From the NCBI GenBank assembly GCA_965249925.1, contig OZ252260.1, positions 7,440,001-7,504,000 of the forward strand: a stretch of DNA of 64,000 nucleotides, written 5' to 3'. This stretch comes from Hoeflea_A sp965249925 (GTDB lineage Bacteria; Pseudomonadota; Alphaproteobacteria; Rhizobiales; Rhizobiaceae). The notes under the pieces are model-generated. The model had not been told where the DNA came from and searched no databases. It worked only from the letters and a program-made list of their open reading frames with translations. Shown piece by piece: positions 34,521-44,485 of the stretch. Every line of letters starts with the position of its first letter. The first letter of the stretch is position 1. The translations under genes and the position numbers were made by a program.

Positions 34521-35638
34521 CGTGTTGCTTTCCGTTCCTTTTGGGATCCGCTGCCGCCTGCCATATCTTCAACCAGATCGGCAAGCAAGCGGGCCGCATC
34601 GGGGCGTCCGGTGGACTTCGCCTGTTTCGCCATCGCAGCCAGTTCCTGTGGCTGCTCGGCAAGGCCTGTCAGAATATCGCACAGTGCCTGTGGCGTCAGA
34701 TCCGCCTGCGGCATGACCCGGGCGCCACCCTTCTCCGCCAGCGCCGCTGCGTTTGCGGCCTGATCATGATCTAAGGCATGCGGAAACGGCACGAGAATGG
34801 CGGGACGTCCGATCACCGCGATTTCCGACACGGTGGAGGCGCCCGAGCGGCTGACCACCAGATGCGCGCTCGCCATGCATTCGGCCATGTTATCAAAAAA
34901 CGGTGCGATCTCGGCTTCAACGCCGGCGTCCCGATAGTGGGTTTGCACAGCGGCAACGTCTTCGGGACGTGCCTGCTGCGTAATCTGCAGGCGACTGCGC
35001 AAGGTTTCCGGGAGCAAATCGACCATGGCCGGAACCACTTCCGAAAAGAATCGCGCACCCTGGCTGCCGCCGAACACCAGCAACCGGAACGGCCCGTCCT
35101 GCGTTGGCATATCGTAGGCTTTCCCTGCGGCCTTGAGAACGTCGGGGCGTACCGGATTGCCGGTGGTTACGATCTTGTCGCCATAGTCACCGGTCCCCGG
35201 TGCCAGAAAACCGCCGGCAATGACATTCACCCTGCCCGCGAGAAACCTGTTGGCCCGTCCCATGACGGCATTCTGTTCCTGGATCATCGCCGGAATGCCG
35301 GCTCGCGTTGCCGCCATCAGCGGCGGCAGGGTCGGATACCCGCCGAAGCCGACCACCGCATCCGGGCGCAGCCTCGCCAGCAAACGTCCTGCCTCGCGCA
35401 GACCGCGAAACAGCTTGTACCCGCTGCGCATCAACGCCACCGGATTCCTCGAGGTGATCGTGGCGGACGGGACGACGTGGATCTCGTCGGCCGGGAACCG
35501 GCCGGCGAACCGCTCGGCCCGCTTGTCGGTGACCAGCTGGATTCGATCACCGCGCGATCGCAATTCATGGGCGAGCGCCTCTGCCGGAAACAGGTGCCCG
35601 CCGGTGCCGCCGGCTGACAGCAGAATCAACCGATCCAT
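34517..35638 (-). CDS. murG: UDP-GlcNAc:undecaprenyl-PP-MurNAc-pentapeptide GlcNAc transferase
   Basis: 373-residue GT-B glycosyltransferase that converts lipid I to lipid II at the inner face of the membrane. SAGGTGGHLFPAEALAHEL is the N-terminal G loop, GGYPTLPPLMAATRAGIPAMIQEQNAVMGRAN the membrane/acceptor region, and LLVFGGSQGARFFSEVVP the third G loop. RSGASTVSEIAVIGRPAILVPFP binds the nucleotide. It begins one base after the ftsW stop codon. Confidence 0.98.
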   Translation of the reverse strand: MDRLILLSAGGTGGHLFPAEALAHELRSRGDRIQLVTDKRAERFAGRFPADEIHVVPSATITSRNPVALMRSGYKLFRGLREAGRLLARLRPDAVVGFGGYPTLPPLMAATRAGIPAMIQEQNAVMGRANRFLAGRVNVIAGGFLAPGTGDYGDKIVTTGNPVRPDVLKAAGKAYDMPTQDGPFRLLVFGGSQGARFFSEVVPAMVDLLPETLRSRLQITQQARPEDVAAVQTHYRDAGVEAEIAPFFDNMAECMASAHLVVSRSGASTVSEIAVIGRPAILVPFPHALDHDQAANAAALAEKGGARVMPQADLTPQALCDILTGLAEQPQELAAMAKQAKSTGRPDAARLLADLVEDMAGGSGSQKERKATR

Positions 35639-35639
35639 G

Positions 35640-36797
35640 TCACTGTGACTCGGCCGGTGCCAGCGGCCCGAACTGTTTCATGCGGCCAGTCGCCCGTTTC
35701 TCCGGATTGCGCCGTGTCAGCGCCAACAGGAACCCGGCGGTGATCGAAATCGCCAGCATCGACGAACCGCCGTAGGAGATCAGCGGCAGCGTCATGCCCT
35801 TGGCCGGAAGCAGTTCCAGATTGACACCGATATGGATCATCGACTGCAGACCGATCAGCATCGTCAGACCGGCAATCGCCAGACGGGTGAATTCGTCGCC
35901 GTCGCGATTGGCGTGCCGCAGGCCACGCATGACAATGAAGGTGAAGATCGCCACCAGCCCCAGGCAGAACAGGATCCCGAACTCCTCCCCGGCGACGGAA
36001 AAGATGAAGTCGGTATGGCTGTCGGGCAGGATCCGCTTGATCGTTCCCTCGCCCGGTCCCTGGCCGAACCAGTCCCCGCGCACGATCGCCTCGCGCGCCG
36101 TATCCACCTGATGGGTGTCCCCCTCGCCGGTCCAGAACCGGTCGATACGCCCGGCAACATGCGGAAACACGAAATAGGCGGTCACGAACATGCCGACCGC
36201 CAGCGCCGCCAGCAATATGATCCAGAACCACGGCATGCCGGCCATGAAGAACAACGTGCCCCAGGCGATCGTCACCAGGATGGTCTGACCGAAATCCGGC
36301 TGTGCGACGAGCAACGCCACGACGATGGCATAGAGGATGATGGCAAACAGGTTGCCGGGAATGTCCGGATGCCGGGAATGCTCCGAAAACAGCCAGGCAC
36401 AGATGACGATGAAACCGGGTTTAAGGAATTCGGATGGCTGAACGGAAAAACCCATCACGGAAAACCAGCGCCGCGATCCCTTGGCCTCGAAACCATAGAA
36501 CTGGGTAAACACCATCAGCACGATCGACAGTGCAAGCAACAGCAGCGCACCCCGCCGAACCTGACGCGGGCTCAAAAAGGACAGCCCGATCATTGCCGCC
36601 AGCGCCGGAAAGATAAAGATGGCGTGGCGTTTGACAAAATGGAAGTTGTCGATACCGAGACGCTCGGCGACCCCCGGGCTGGCGGCAAACGACAGCATGA
36701 AGCCGAGACCGAACAATATGACGAACACCGCCAGCAGGGTTCGATCGATCGTCCAAAACCAGTCGGCCACCGGCCCCCGTTCCGCTCGGCTCACCAT
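35640..36797 (-). CDS. ftsW: Peptidoglycan glycosyltransferase FtsW
   Basis: 385-residue SEDS-family polymerase of the divisome with about ten transmembrane helices. Landmarks: GSRRWFSVMGFSVQPSEFLKPGFIV, LVAQPDFGQTILV, the large periplasmic loop containing the TDFIFSVAGEEFG motif, and LPLISYGGSSMLA near the end. It works with FtsI. The start codon overlaps the murD stop by one base (TAATG). Confidence 0.97.
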   Translation of the reverse strand: MVSRAERGPVADWFWTIDRTLLAVFVILFGLGFMLSFAASPGVAERLGIDNFHFVKRHAIFIFPALAAMIGLSFLSPRQVRRGALLLLALSIVLMVFTQFYGFEAKGSRRWFSVMGFSVQPSEFLKPGFIVICAWLFSEHSRHPDIPGNLFAIILYAIVVALLVAQPDFGQTILVTIAWGTLFFMAGMPWFWIILLAALAVGMFVTAYFVFPHVAGRIDRFWTGEGDTHQVDTAREAIVRGDWFGQGPGEGTIKRILPDSHTDFIFSVAGEEFGILFCLGLVAIFTFIVMRGLRHANRDGDEFTRLAIAGLTMLIGLQSMIHIGVNLELLPAKGMTLPLISYGGSSMLAISITAGFLLALTRRNPEKRATGRMKQFGPLAPAESQ

Positions 36798-38206
36798 TAT
36801 CCCGTCTCCTGATCGTCAATGAGCATCGTCACGTCCGGCAGAGCCGCGACATGCCCGACAAAGGCGTTTCCCCGAATTTCAAAGTTTTTGTACTGGTCAA
36901 AACTCGCGCAGGCCGGCGATAGCAGCACGACCGGTTCGTGATGCGAATCGTTCGCCGCGTCTTCCGCTGCGTGGCTGACGGCCCGGTCAAGGGTGCCGGC
37001 AATCTCGTAGGGCACGCTGTCGCCCAGCGCGGCGGCAAAGGCCGGCGCCGCCTCTCCGATCAGATAGGCTTTGGCGATGTGCTTGAACAGCCCGGACAGC
37101 CCGTGCAGCCCGCCCTCCTTGGGCAGTCCGCCGGCAATCCAATAGATGCGTTCGTAGCTGGCGAGCGCCGGCGCCGCGGCGTCAGCGTTGGTTGCTTTGG
37201 AATCGTTGACGAACAGTACCCGTCCGCGGTGCGCCACCGGCTGCATGCGATGCCGCAGGCCGGCAAAGCTCTCAAGCCCGGTGATGATCTCCGCCTCATC
37301 CAGCCCGACAGCAATGCAGGCGGCGATGGCGGCCGCCGCGTTCTGCGCGTTGTGGGCGCCGCGCAGGGTGGCAATGCCGGCAAGGTCAGCGACCGGCCTC
37401 GTCGACCCGCCATGGGCCTCCATGATGCGCGGGCCGACCGCGTAGAACCCATCGGCGAGCACATCGCGTTTGGAGATGCGAATGACCCGCGTCGAAGCCC
37501 GTTCCAGCCGGTCGGCAATCAACATGCACCAATGATCGTCGGTTCCGACGATCGCCACGTCGCTGCCGGCGACCAACCGTTCCTTGACATCGGCATAGTG
37601 CTGCATGGTGCCATGCCGATCCAGATGATCCGCGGTTAGATTGAGCAGGATACCGGCGGATGGATTGATCGAAGGCGCCAGGTCGATCTGGTAGGACGAG
37701 CACTCGACAACAAAGAAGCGTCCGGTTTTTGGCGGGTCGAGTTGCAACACCGGAGTACCGATGTTGCCGCCGAGTTGCGTGTCGCGCCCGGCTTCGGACA
37801 GGATATGGGCGATCAGCGCCGTCGTTGTCGATTTCCCGTTTGTGCCGGTAATGGCAATGAAAGGGCATTTCGGTGCATCGCGCCGGCGTTGTCGCACGAA
37901 CAACTCGATGTCGCCAATGATCTCCACGCCGGCGCCGTGTGCGAGATCCACGCACCAGTGCGGTTTCGGGTGGGTGAGCGGCACCCCCGGTGCCAGGATC
38001 AATGCCGAGAAACCGGACCAATCGGCCTTGCGCAGGTCGGTCACGGGAATGCCCGCTTGACGGGCTTCGTGAACGCGATCGCGGTTGTCGTCCCAGGCGA
38101 TGACTTCGGCGGCGCCTTCAAGCAGCGCGTGCGCGGTGACCAGGCCGGATCCGCCAAGTCCGAACAAAGCCACCTTTCTGCCTTCGAAAGCCGTCGCGGC
38201 GATCAT
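36797..38206 (-). CDS. murD: UDP-N-acetylmuramoylalanine--D-glutamate ligase
   Basis: 469-residue Mur ligase that adds D-Glu. Motifs: KVALFGLGGSGLVTAHALLEG (N-domain), AITGTNGKSTTTALIAHIL (ATP loop), NIGTPVLQLDPP, VECSSYQIDLAPSI, NLTADHLDRHGTM and VNDSKATNADAAAPALA. It starts 4 bases after the mraY stop. Confidence 0.98.
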   Translation of the reverse strand: MIAATAFEGRKVALFGLGGSGLVTAHALLEGAAEVIAWDDNRDRVHEARQAGIPVTDLRKADWSGFSALILAPGVPLTHPKPHWCVDLAHGAGVEIIGDIELFVRQRRRDAPKCPFIAITGTNGKSTTTALIAHILSEAGRDTQLGGNIGTPVLQLDPPKTGRFFVVECSSYQIDLAPSINPSAGILLNLTADHLDRHGTMQHYADVKERLVAGSDVAIVGTDDHWCMLIADRLERASTRVIRISKRDVLADGFYAVGPRIMEAHGGSTRPVADLAGIATLRGAHNAQNAAAAIAACIAVGLDEAEIITGLESFAGLRHRMQPVAHRGRVLFVNDSKATNADAAAPALASYERIYWIAGGLPKEGGLHGLSGLFKHIAKAYLIGEAAPAFAAALGDSVPYEIAGTLDRAVSHAAEDAANDSHHEPVVLLSPACASFDQYKNFEIRGNAFVGHVAALPDVTMLIDDQETG

Positions 38207-38210
38207 CGCG

Positions 38211-39314
38211 TCACCGCAGTTTGAGGGTTGCCAGCCCCAGCATGGCGAGACCCACGGATATGATCCAGAAGCGAATGACGATCTGGCTTTCGGTCCAGCC
38301 GAGACGCTCGAAATGATGGTGGATCGGCGCCATCAGAAAAATGCGCTTGCCGGTCAGTTTGTAGGAAGCCACCTGGATGATCACCGACAGTGCCTCCATA
38401 ACGAAAAGACCGCCGATTATCACCAGAACGATTTCGTGCTTCGTGGCGACAGCGACCGCGCCGATAAGGCCGCCAAGTGCGAGTGAACCCGTATCGCCCA
38501 TGAAGATCGCGGCGGGCGGCGCGTTGAACCACAGAAAGCCCAACCCGGCACCGATGACAGCGCCAAGCACCACCGACAATTCGCCGGTACCCGGCACGAA
38601 ATTGATTTGCAGGTAATTGGAAAATACGGCGTTGCCTGCCAGGTAGGCGATGATGCCGAAGGACGCCGCGGCGATCATCACCGGTACGATCGCAAGGCCA
38701 TCGAGACCGTCCGTCAGGTTGACCGCATTGGCCGCACCGACAACCACGAAGGCGCCAAGTACGATGTAGAACAGTCCGAGATCAAGAAAAAAGTCCTTGA
38801 GAAACGGAAAGGTCAGCGATGTCGAATAGTGCGAATCGGCTCCCGCCGACGTCGCCGCGGCGGCGCGCATGATCACATAGACCGCAACACCGGCGATCAC
38901 GAACTCCAGCAACAGGCGCAACCGGCCTGAAACGCCTCGATGCGACTGATGGGTGACCTTCAGGTAGTCGTCATAAAACCCGATCATTCCGAAACACAGC
39001 GTTACCAGCAGTGTCACTACCACGAACACGTTCGACAGATCCGCCCACAACAAAGCGCTGACCACGATACCGCTAAGCATCATCAATCCGCCCATGGTCG
39101 GCGTGCCGGCCTTCTTGAAATGGGTTTGTGGACCGTCGGCGCGGATCGGCTGCCCCTTGCCCTGGCGTATGCTGAGCGATGAGATGATGCGCGGTCCGAA
39201 CAGGAAAACGATAAAGGCGGACGTCAGCGTCGCCGCTCCGGACCGAAAGGTCAGGTAGCGAAAGAGGTTGAAGACTTGGAACTGATCGGCAAGTTCGACG
39301 AGCCAGATGAGCAT
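38211..39314 (-). CDS. mraY: Phospho-N-acetylmuramoyl-pentapeptide transferase
   Basis: 367-residue, ten-helix membrane enzyme that makes lipid I. GKGQPIRADGPQTHFKKAGTPTMGG is the cytoplasmic substrate loop, FYDDYLKV the DDxxK/D-type magnesium site, VNLTDGLDGLAI the catalytic Asp motif, and FMGDTGSLALGG plus the histidine-rich APIHHHFERLGWTE complete the signature. The start overlaps the murEF stop by one base (TAATG). Confidence 0.98.
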   Translation of the reverse strand: MLIWLVELADQFQVFNLFRYLTFRSGAATLTSAFIVFLFGPRIISSLSIRQGKGQPIRADGPQTHFKKAGTPTMGGLMMLSGIVVSALLWADLSNVFVVVTLLVTLCFGMIGFYDDYLKVTHQSHRGVSGRLRLLLEFVIAGVAVYVIMRAAAATSAGADSHYSTSLTFPFLKDFFLDLGLFYIVLGAFVVVGAANAVNLTDGLDGLAIVPVMIAAASFGIIAYLAGNAVFSNYLQINFVPGTGELSVVLGAVIGAGLGFLWFNAPPAAIFMGDTGSLALGGLIGAVAVATKHEIVLVIIGGLFVMEALSVIIQVASYKLTGKRIFLMAPIHHHFERLGWTESQIVIRFWIISVGLAMLGLATLKLR

Positions 39315-42226
39315 TAAACGGAATCCCCTGGTCCCGGTTGGTCATGCGACCCGCCATCGGACACGGGCGGATACTTGTCAAGCAAAGCGGACACCAGCTT
39401 GGAAAAGCCGATTCCGTTAGACGATTTGATCATTACCGCATCACCTGGCCGCACGGTATCCAGTAGCACTGGTAGCAGCGTTTCGGCGCTATCGCGGTGG
39501 GCGTGCTCGATGACCCCCTCGAGCCGAGCATCAAGGACTTCGATCTCAGGACCGGCAAGCAAAACCACATCCGTCTGCGCCTCGGCCAGTGGTCCGGCGA
39601 GGTCTTGGTGCATCTGAGCCGAGAAGGACCCGAGCTCAAGCATGTCACCGAGCACCGCGATACGCCTGCCACCGTCGCCGACCGGGGTATCTCTAAGCAG
39701 TGCGATTGCGGCGCGCATAGACGCCGGATTGGCATTGTAACTCTCGTCGATCAGCATCATTCGGCCGCTACCGACGGCCAGCCGATAGCGTGTGCCTCGC
39801 CCCTTGGGCGCTTCGAGACCGGCCAGCCCACGCGCCGCCATATCAAGATCCGCACCGATGAGCTTCGCCGCACCGAGGACGGCGAGCGCGTTTTGCGCGA
39901 TGTGGCGGCCGGGTAAACCGATCGACATGTCAATCTGTTCACCGGCGATATCGACGCGAATTGTCGATCCGTTCTCCCGAGGCGAAAAGGACTGCAATCG
40001 GAACTCCGCCATCTCGTTTTCGCCGAAACCGTGGATGTTGTCGATTCCGCACCGCTGCGCCAACTGCACCAGCAGGTCGTATTTGTCGCTGTCCCGGTTG
40101 AGCAGCACATGGCCGCCGCTTTCCACTCCTTCGAAAATCTCCGCCTTGGCGGCCGCTATCTCGTCGATTGAGTTGAAATGACCGAGATGCGCGGCAGCGA
40201 TCGCCGTCACGATCGCCACATGGGGACGCACCATTTTGACCAGCGGCCGGATTTCGCCGGCATGATTCATGCCGATTTCGAAAACCCCGAAGCGGGCATC
40301 GCGCGGCAACCGCGCCAGGGTCAGCGGCACACCCCAGTGGTTGTTGAAGGACGCCACCGATGCATGCGTTATGCCCTGGGCCGAAAGGACCTGACGCAGC
40401 ATTTCCTTTGTCGTCGTTTTGCCGACCGAACCGGTGATCGCAACAATCTGTGCCTTGCTGCGGGCCCGAGCCGCCACACCAAGTCTGGCCAACGACTCAA
40501 GAACGTCGTCGACGACCAGCATCGGCGCTGGCAGCCGGCCGAGCGCCGGCAGCTTGGCCTCCGACACAACCAGAAGCGAGGCGCCGTTGGCCAATGCCGC
40601 TCCACAGAAATCGTGGCCGTCGAACCGCTCGCCTTTAATGGCGAAGAAGGCGTCGCCCGCAGATACCGACCTGCTGTCGATGGAAATGCCGGTGACGCCA
40701 TCCGGCATCGGCTTGCCTGCCGGACGGCCCTTCATCGCGTCGACCAGGTCCTCGCCGCTCCACAACCACTGACGCTCGGCCTGCGCCTTCACGACGCGGC
40801 GGATTTCTTCGTGGTCCGAAAACAGCAGCACGTCGTCACCAACGGTCTGACCCTGCTCGTGGCCTTTGCCGGCGACAATGAGCGTATCGCCCTCTTCGAG
40901 CAGCGAAACCGCGTATTCGATCGCCCGCGAGCGGCCGTCAATCTCGATCGCTCCCGGGGCGGCCGCCATGATTTCGGCGCGGATCGCCGCAGGATCCTCA
41001 CTGCGCGGATTGTCGTCGGTCACGATCACCACTTCGGCGAGCCGTGTGGCGATCTCGCCCATGATCGGACGCTTGCCACGATCCCGGTCACCGCCACATC
41101 CGAACACTAGGACGATGCGACCGGTGGTGAAGGGGCGCACCGATTTCAGAACCTGTTCAAGCGCGTCGGGTTTATGGGCATAGTCCACATAGGCGGGTGC
41201 GCCTTTGGTCGTCGTCGCCACCATCTCCAGTCGCCCCGGGGCTCCTTTGAGATGTTCCAGCGCAGCAATCGCTTCTCCGGCCGGCACGCCGGTGGAGATG
41301 GCGAGCGCCGCCGCGACCAGCGCATTCGACAGCTGGAAATCACCGGCCAGCGGCACCGTCACCTGATAGATGGCGCCGTCGTGATGGATTTCGGCGACCT
41401 GGCGATGCCGTTGGTGCTCCACCCTTTTGAGCGTCAGAAAAGAGCCGTTGCGACCCACCGTCAGGACACGCTGACCGGCGTTGCGCGCCGCGTCCATGGC
41501 GCGCCCCGACCATTCGTCGTCGCTGAATACGATCGCCGGGCTACCGGGCGGAAGCAACGTATCGAAGAGCCGCATCTTGGCGGCAAAATAGGCTTCAATG
41601 GACGGATGATAATCCAGATGATCCCGTCCCAGATTGGTAAATGCGGCGGCCGTCAGCCGCACGCCGTCCAGCCGGCGCTGGTCCAAACCATGGCTGGAAG
41701 CCTCCATGGCGCAGCGGATGACGCCTTCTTCCGCAAGGTCACGCAGCAGGGCATGCAGATGCACAGGATCCGGTGTCGTCAATTGCGCATATTCGGTGCG
41801 CCCGGGAGACACAACACCTGTCGTGCCGATCATCGCCGCCGGCAGGCCGGCACGCTGCCAGATCTGTCGTGTGAAGGATGCGACCGACGTCTTGCCCGCC
41901 GTGCCGGTCACGGCAACCATGATCTCCGGCTGGACCCCATAAAAACGGGCGGCGGCACGGGCCAGGAACAGACGCGGATCCTCGACCCGAAAGACCGGCA
42001 TTCCAGCCTCCGGAAACGCGCTTCCGACACCGGCGACGGCAATCGCGGCACCCCGGCTCTTGGCGTCGCCGATAAATTCGGTGCCATCGCGCGTGTATCC
42101 GGGCAACGCCGCAAAAGCGAAGCCCGGCTGTACGTCGAGGCTGTTTGCCGTCAAACCCGTGATTTCAAGATCGGCCAGTTCCGGCGGGATGGAAACGTCG
42201 TCCCCTGCTAGGTCGTTCAATCTCAT
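39314..42226 (-). CDS. murEF: Bifunctional MurE-MurF fusion
   Basis: One 970-residue frame carries two Mur ligases that normally are separate. Residues 1-485 are MurE: ATP loop GTAGKTS at 108-114, TTPDPVHLHALL, FTNLGRDHLDYHPS and DDNPRSEDP at 404-412, the meso-diaminopimelate recognition motif. Residues 486-955 are MurF: ISIDSRSV, KGERFDGHDF, ATP loop GSVGKTTTKE at 599-608, EIGMNHAGEI and DESYNANPASM. There is no spacer domain: MurE ends VVKAQAERQ and MurF begins WLWSGEDLVDAM within a few residues. The protein should add meso-DAP and then D-Ala-D-Ala. The last 15 residues are an unconserved tail. Confidence 0.95.
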   Translation of the reverse strand: MRLNDLAGDDVSIPPELADLEITGLTANSLDVQPGFAFAALPGYTRDGTEFIGDAKSRGAAIAVAGVGSAFPEAGMPVFRVEDPRLFLARAAARFYGVQPEIMVAVTGTAGKTSVASFTRQIWQRAGLPAAMIGTTGVVSPGRTEYAQLTTPDPVHLHALLRDLAEEGVIRCAMEASSHGLDQRRLDGVRLTAAAFTNLGRDHLDYHPSIEAYFAAKMRLFDTLLPPGSPAIVFSDDEWSGRAMDAARNAGQRVLTVGRNGSFLTLKRVEHQRHRQVAEIHHDGAIYQVTVPLAGDFQLSNALVAAALAISTGVPAGEAIAALEHLKGAPGRLEMVATTTKGAPAYVDYAHKPDALEQVLKSVRPFTTGRIVLVFGCGGDRDRGKRPIMGEIATRLAEVVIVTDDNPRSEDPAAIRAEIMAAAPGAIEIDGRSRAIEYAVSLLEEGDTLIVAGKGHEQGQTVGDDVLLFSDHEEIRRVVKAQAERQWLWSGEDLVDAMKGRPAGKPMPDGVTGISIDSRSVSAGDAFFAIKGERFDGHDFCGAALANGASLLVVSEAKLPALGRLPAPMLVVDDVLESLARLGVAARARSKAQIVAITGSVGKTTTKEMLRQVLSAQGITHASVASFNNHWGVPLTLARLPRDARFGVFEIGMNHAGEIRPLVKMVRPHVAIVTAIAAAHLGHFNSIDEIAAAKAEIFEGVESGGHVLLNRDSDKYDLLVQLAQRCGIDNIHGFGENEMAEFRLQSFSPRENGSTIRVDIAGEQIDMSIGLPGRHIAQNALAVLGAAKLIGADLDMAARGLAGLEAPKGRGTRYRLAVGSGRMMLIDESYNANPASMRAAIALLRDTPVGDGGRRIAVLGDMLELGSFSAQMHQDLAGPLAEAQTDVVLLAGPEIEVLDARLEGVIEHAHRDSAETLLPVLLDTVRPGDAVMIKSSNGIGFSKLVSALLDKYPPVSDGGSHDQPGPGDSV

Positions 42227-42370
42227 TGCGCTGCGCTGCCGTCCCTCTGATTTCCGGTGCGCGATCAGCGCACACGGTCCTGGACTCCGTTACGCTTCCG
42301 AATCGCGCCGGTCCCCGTCACCGGCCACCGGGAATCATCGATTCTGATACTCTACGCGCTTATGTCAGAC

Positions 42371-44110
42371 TCAATATGACACGAGCAAGGCGTCACCGTC
42401 CTCGCCAAAGGACGGACGCACGCCGAGAATGGCTGCACAGCGGCGGATGATGGCCTGCACGGTTGGCGCCGCATTGAGACCGGCCGTCGCCGAATACTGG
42501 CCCTCTGCGGGCTTCGGTTCGTCGATGATCACCAGAACGACATATTCCGGGTCTTCGATGGGAAAGGCGGACAGGAAGGCATTGAAGCGGACACTCGACG
42601 AATAGCGTCCATTGACGACCTTTTCCGCCGTACCTGTTTTGCCGCCGATGCGGAAGCCCGGCACCTCGGCCCGTCGACCGGACCCTTTCTGCACGTTGAG
42701 ACGCATCAGGTAGCGCATTGTCGCGCTGGTCTCGGGCTTGATCACCTGACTGGACACGGCCATCGCTTCATCCAGCGACCGTGGCAGAAAGGTCGGCGGC
42801 ATCAACCGTCCACCATTCAGCATGGCCGCTGCGGCGACGGCGGTCTGCAACGGCGTCGTCGCCACCCCATGTCCGAAGGAGATCGTGATCGAGTTGATCT
42901 TCTTCCATTCTCGCGGTTGGCTGGGTCCCTTGACCTCCGGCAACTCCGTCTGCAGCCGGGTCAGCAGGCCGATGCGGGTCAGGAACTCCTGGTGCCCGTC
43001 AATGCCCACGACATCGGCCATTTTCGCCGTCCCGATGTTGGATGAATAGATGAAGATCTCCGGAACGGTCAGGATTCGATGCTTGCCGTGAAAGTCGCTG
43101 ATCGTATGGCGGGCGATGCGGATCGGCCGCCGCGCGTCAAATCGGTCTTCCAGGGTCACCAAACCGGAATCGAGCGCCATCGCGGTTGTGAAGGCCTTGA
43201 ATGTCGAGCCCATCTCATAGGTGCCCGCCGACATTCGGTTCATCCTGTCTTTCTCCAGCGCCTGTGCCGGAATGTTGGGGTCGTAGTCGGGCAAGGATGA
43301 CATGGCCAGCACTTCGCCGGTTTTCGCGTTGAGCACGACGGCACCCGCCGCGATCGCCCGGTAACGCTGCATAGCGGCAGCAAGCTCGTCCCGCACCACG
43401 TGCTGAACCCGAAGATCGAGGGAAAGCCGCACCGGCTCCATCTGCCGATCGACCGTCAAACCGGCATCAGCCAGATCCGCCAGCCCCTGGCTGTCGACGT
43501 ACTTTTCCATGCCGGCGGTGCCACGGTTGTCGATGTTGACGTGGCCGACAATGTGCGACGCAGTCGGGCCGCCGGGGTAGAAGCGGTGTTTCTCCGGCCG
43601 AAATCCGATACCCGGCAGACCGAGCGCCAGAATGTCGTTTTGCTGCTTGGGTGTCAGCTGGCGCCGCAGCCACTGGAAGTAGGTTTTCGAGGTCAGCTTG
43701 CGATAGACGGTACGCGCGTCCAATTCCGGCAGCACCGTTGCGAGGCTCTCGATAACCTCGTCCGGATCGGTGATTTTGTGCGGACTGGCATAAAGCGACA
43801 CGGTGCGTATATCGGTCGCCAGGACCCGTCCGTTGCGATCCAGCAGATCCGGCCGCGATGCCAGCAGATCGTCGCCGCGCGCGATGCTGGCGACTGTCGT
43901 CAAATCGCGTAGCCCGTATTCCACCAACCGACCGGCAATCACCGCGTAAACAACGCAAGCGCCGATCATCACCAGGGAAATGCGGTTGCGCGTCTGGCGA
44001 CCGGACGTTTTACGACTGCCTTCGATGCGGATGCGCCCCGCCTCCTCGCTTCCGGCCTCTTGGCTGGCACGGTCTCGCCCGATCGGCCAGATGCGGTTCA
44101 CCGAAATCAT
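42371..44110 (-). CDS. ftsI: Peptidoglycan transpeptidase FtsI (PBP3)
   Basis: 579-residue class B penicillin-binding protein of the septum. A 40-residue cytoplasmic tail and one transmembrane helix (about 44-62) precede the pedestal domain (LLDRNGRVLATDIRTVSLYASP). The transpeptidase domain has the active-site serine S302 in MGSTFKAF, the SSN motif in FIYSSNIGTAK, and KTG in GGKTGTAEK. Substrate is lipid-II-derived peptidoglycan polymerised by FtsW. The ATG directly abuts the ftsL stop codon. Confidence 0.97.
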   Translation of the reverse strand: MISVNRIWPIGRDRASQEAGSEEAGRIRIEGSRKTSGRQTRNRISLVMIGACVVYAVIAGRLVEYGLRDLTTVASIARGDDLLASRPDLLDRNGRVLATDIRTVSLYASPHKITDPDEVIESLATVLPELDARTVYRKLTSKTYFQWLRRQLTPKQQNDILALGLPGIGFRPEKHRFYPGGPTASHIVGHVNIDNRGTAGMEKYVDSQGLADLADAGLTVDRQMEPVRLSLDLRVQHVVRDELAAAMQRYRAIAAGAVVLNAKTGEVLAMSSLPDYDPNIPAQALEKDRMNRMSAGTYEMGSTFKAFTTAMALDSGLVTLEDRFDARRPIRIARHTISDFHGKHRILTVPEIFIYSSNIGTAKMADVVGIDGHQEFLTRIGLLTRLQTELPEVKGPSQPREWKKINSITISFGHGVATTPLQTAVAAAAMLNGGRLMPPTFLPRSLDEAMAVSSQVIKPETSATMRYLMRLNVQKGSGRRAEVPGFRIGGKTGTAEKVVNGRYSSSVRFNAFLSAFPIEDPEYVVLVIIDEPKPAEGQYSATAGLNAAPTVQAIIRRCAAILGVRPSFGEDGDALLVSY

Positions 44111-44485
44111 CTACTGCCCCACCGAACCGGTACGCGCACTCTCATCCACCGCCCCGACCAGCTGTTCGCCCTCGGGCTCCGGCAGGTCGATGACCCGCGC
44201 CGGCAATTCCTCGGGGCGCACCATCTGATGCGGTTCGGTCACATGCAGCTCCAGTTCCTCGTTGTGACGTTCGACAAGATCCTGCAGGCGCGACGGCTGC
44301 ACCAGCAGGCTCCAATCGGCCTCTAGCAAATCGATGGTGTTCTCCTCGAGTCGGATTTGTGCCTCCAGGCGTTGTATTTTGGCCAACTGCATGTCGGTCT
44401 GATGCTTGATGTGGAAGGTCATCGCCGCAACTGCGGCCATCAGGCCTATGATGACCAGATCGATGGTCTTCAGCATCGCCATCAT
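44111..44485 (-). CDS. ftsL: Cell division protein FtsL
   Basis: 124-residue bitopic protein: a short N-terminus, one transmembrane helix (LVIIGLMAAVAAMTFHI) and a periplasmic leucine-zipper coil (LAKIQRLEAQIRLEENTIDLLEADW), then a Pro/Glu-rich tail. Sequence is poorly conserved in the family, but size, topology and position between rsmH and ftsI identify it. ATGA overlap with rsmH. Confidence 0.9.
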   Translation of the reverse strand: MMAMLKTIDLVIIGLMAAVAAMTFHIKHQTDMQLAKIQRLEAQIRLEENTIDLLEADWSLLVQPSRLQDLVERHNEELELHVTEPHQMVRPEELPARVIDLPEPEGEQLVGAVDESARTGSVGQ

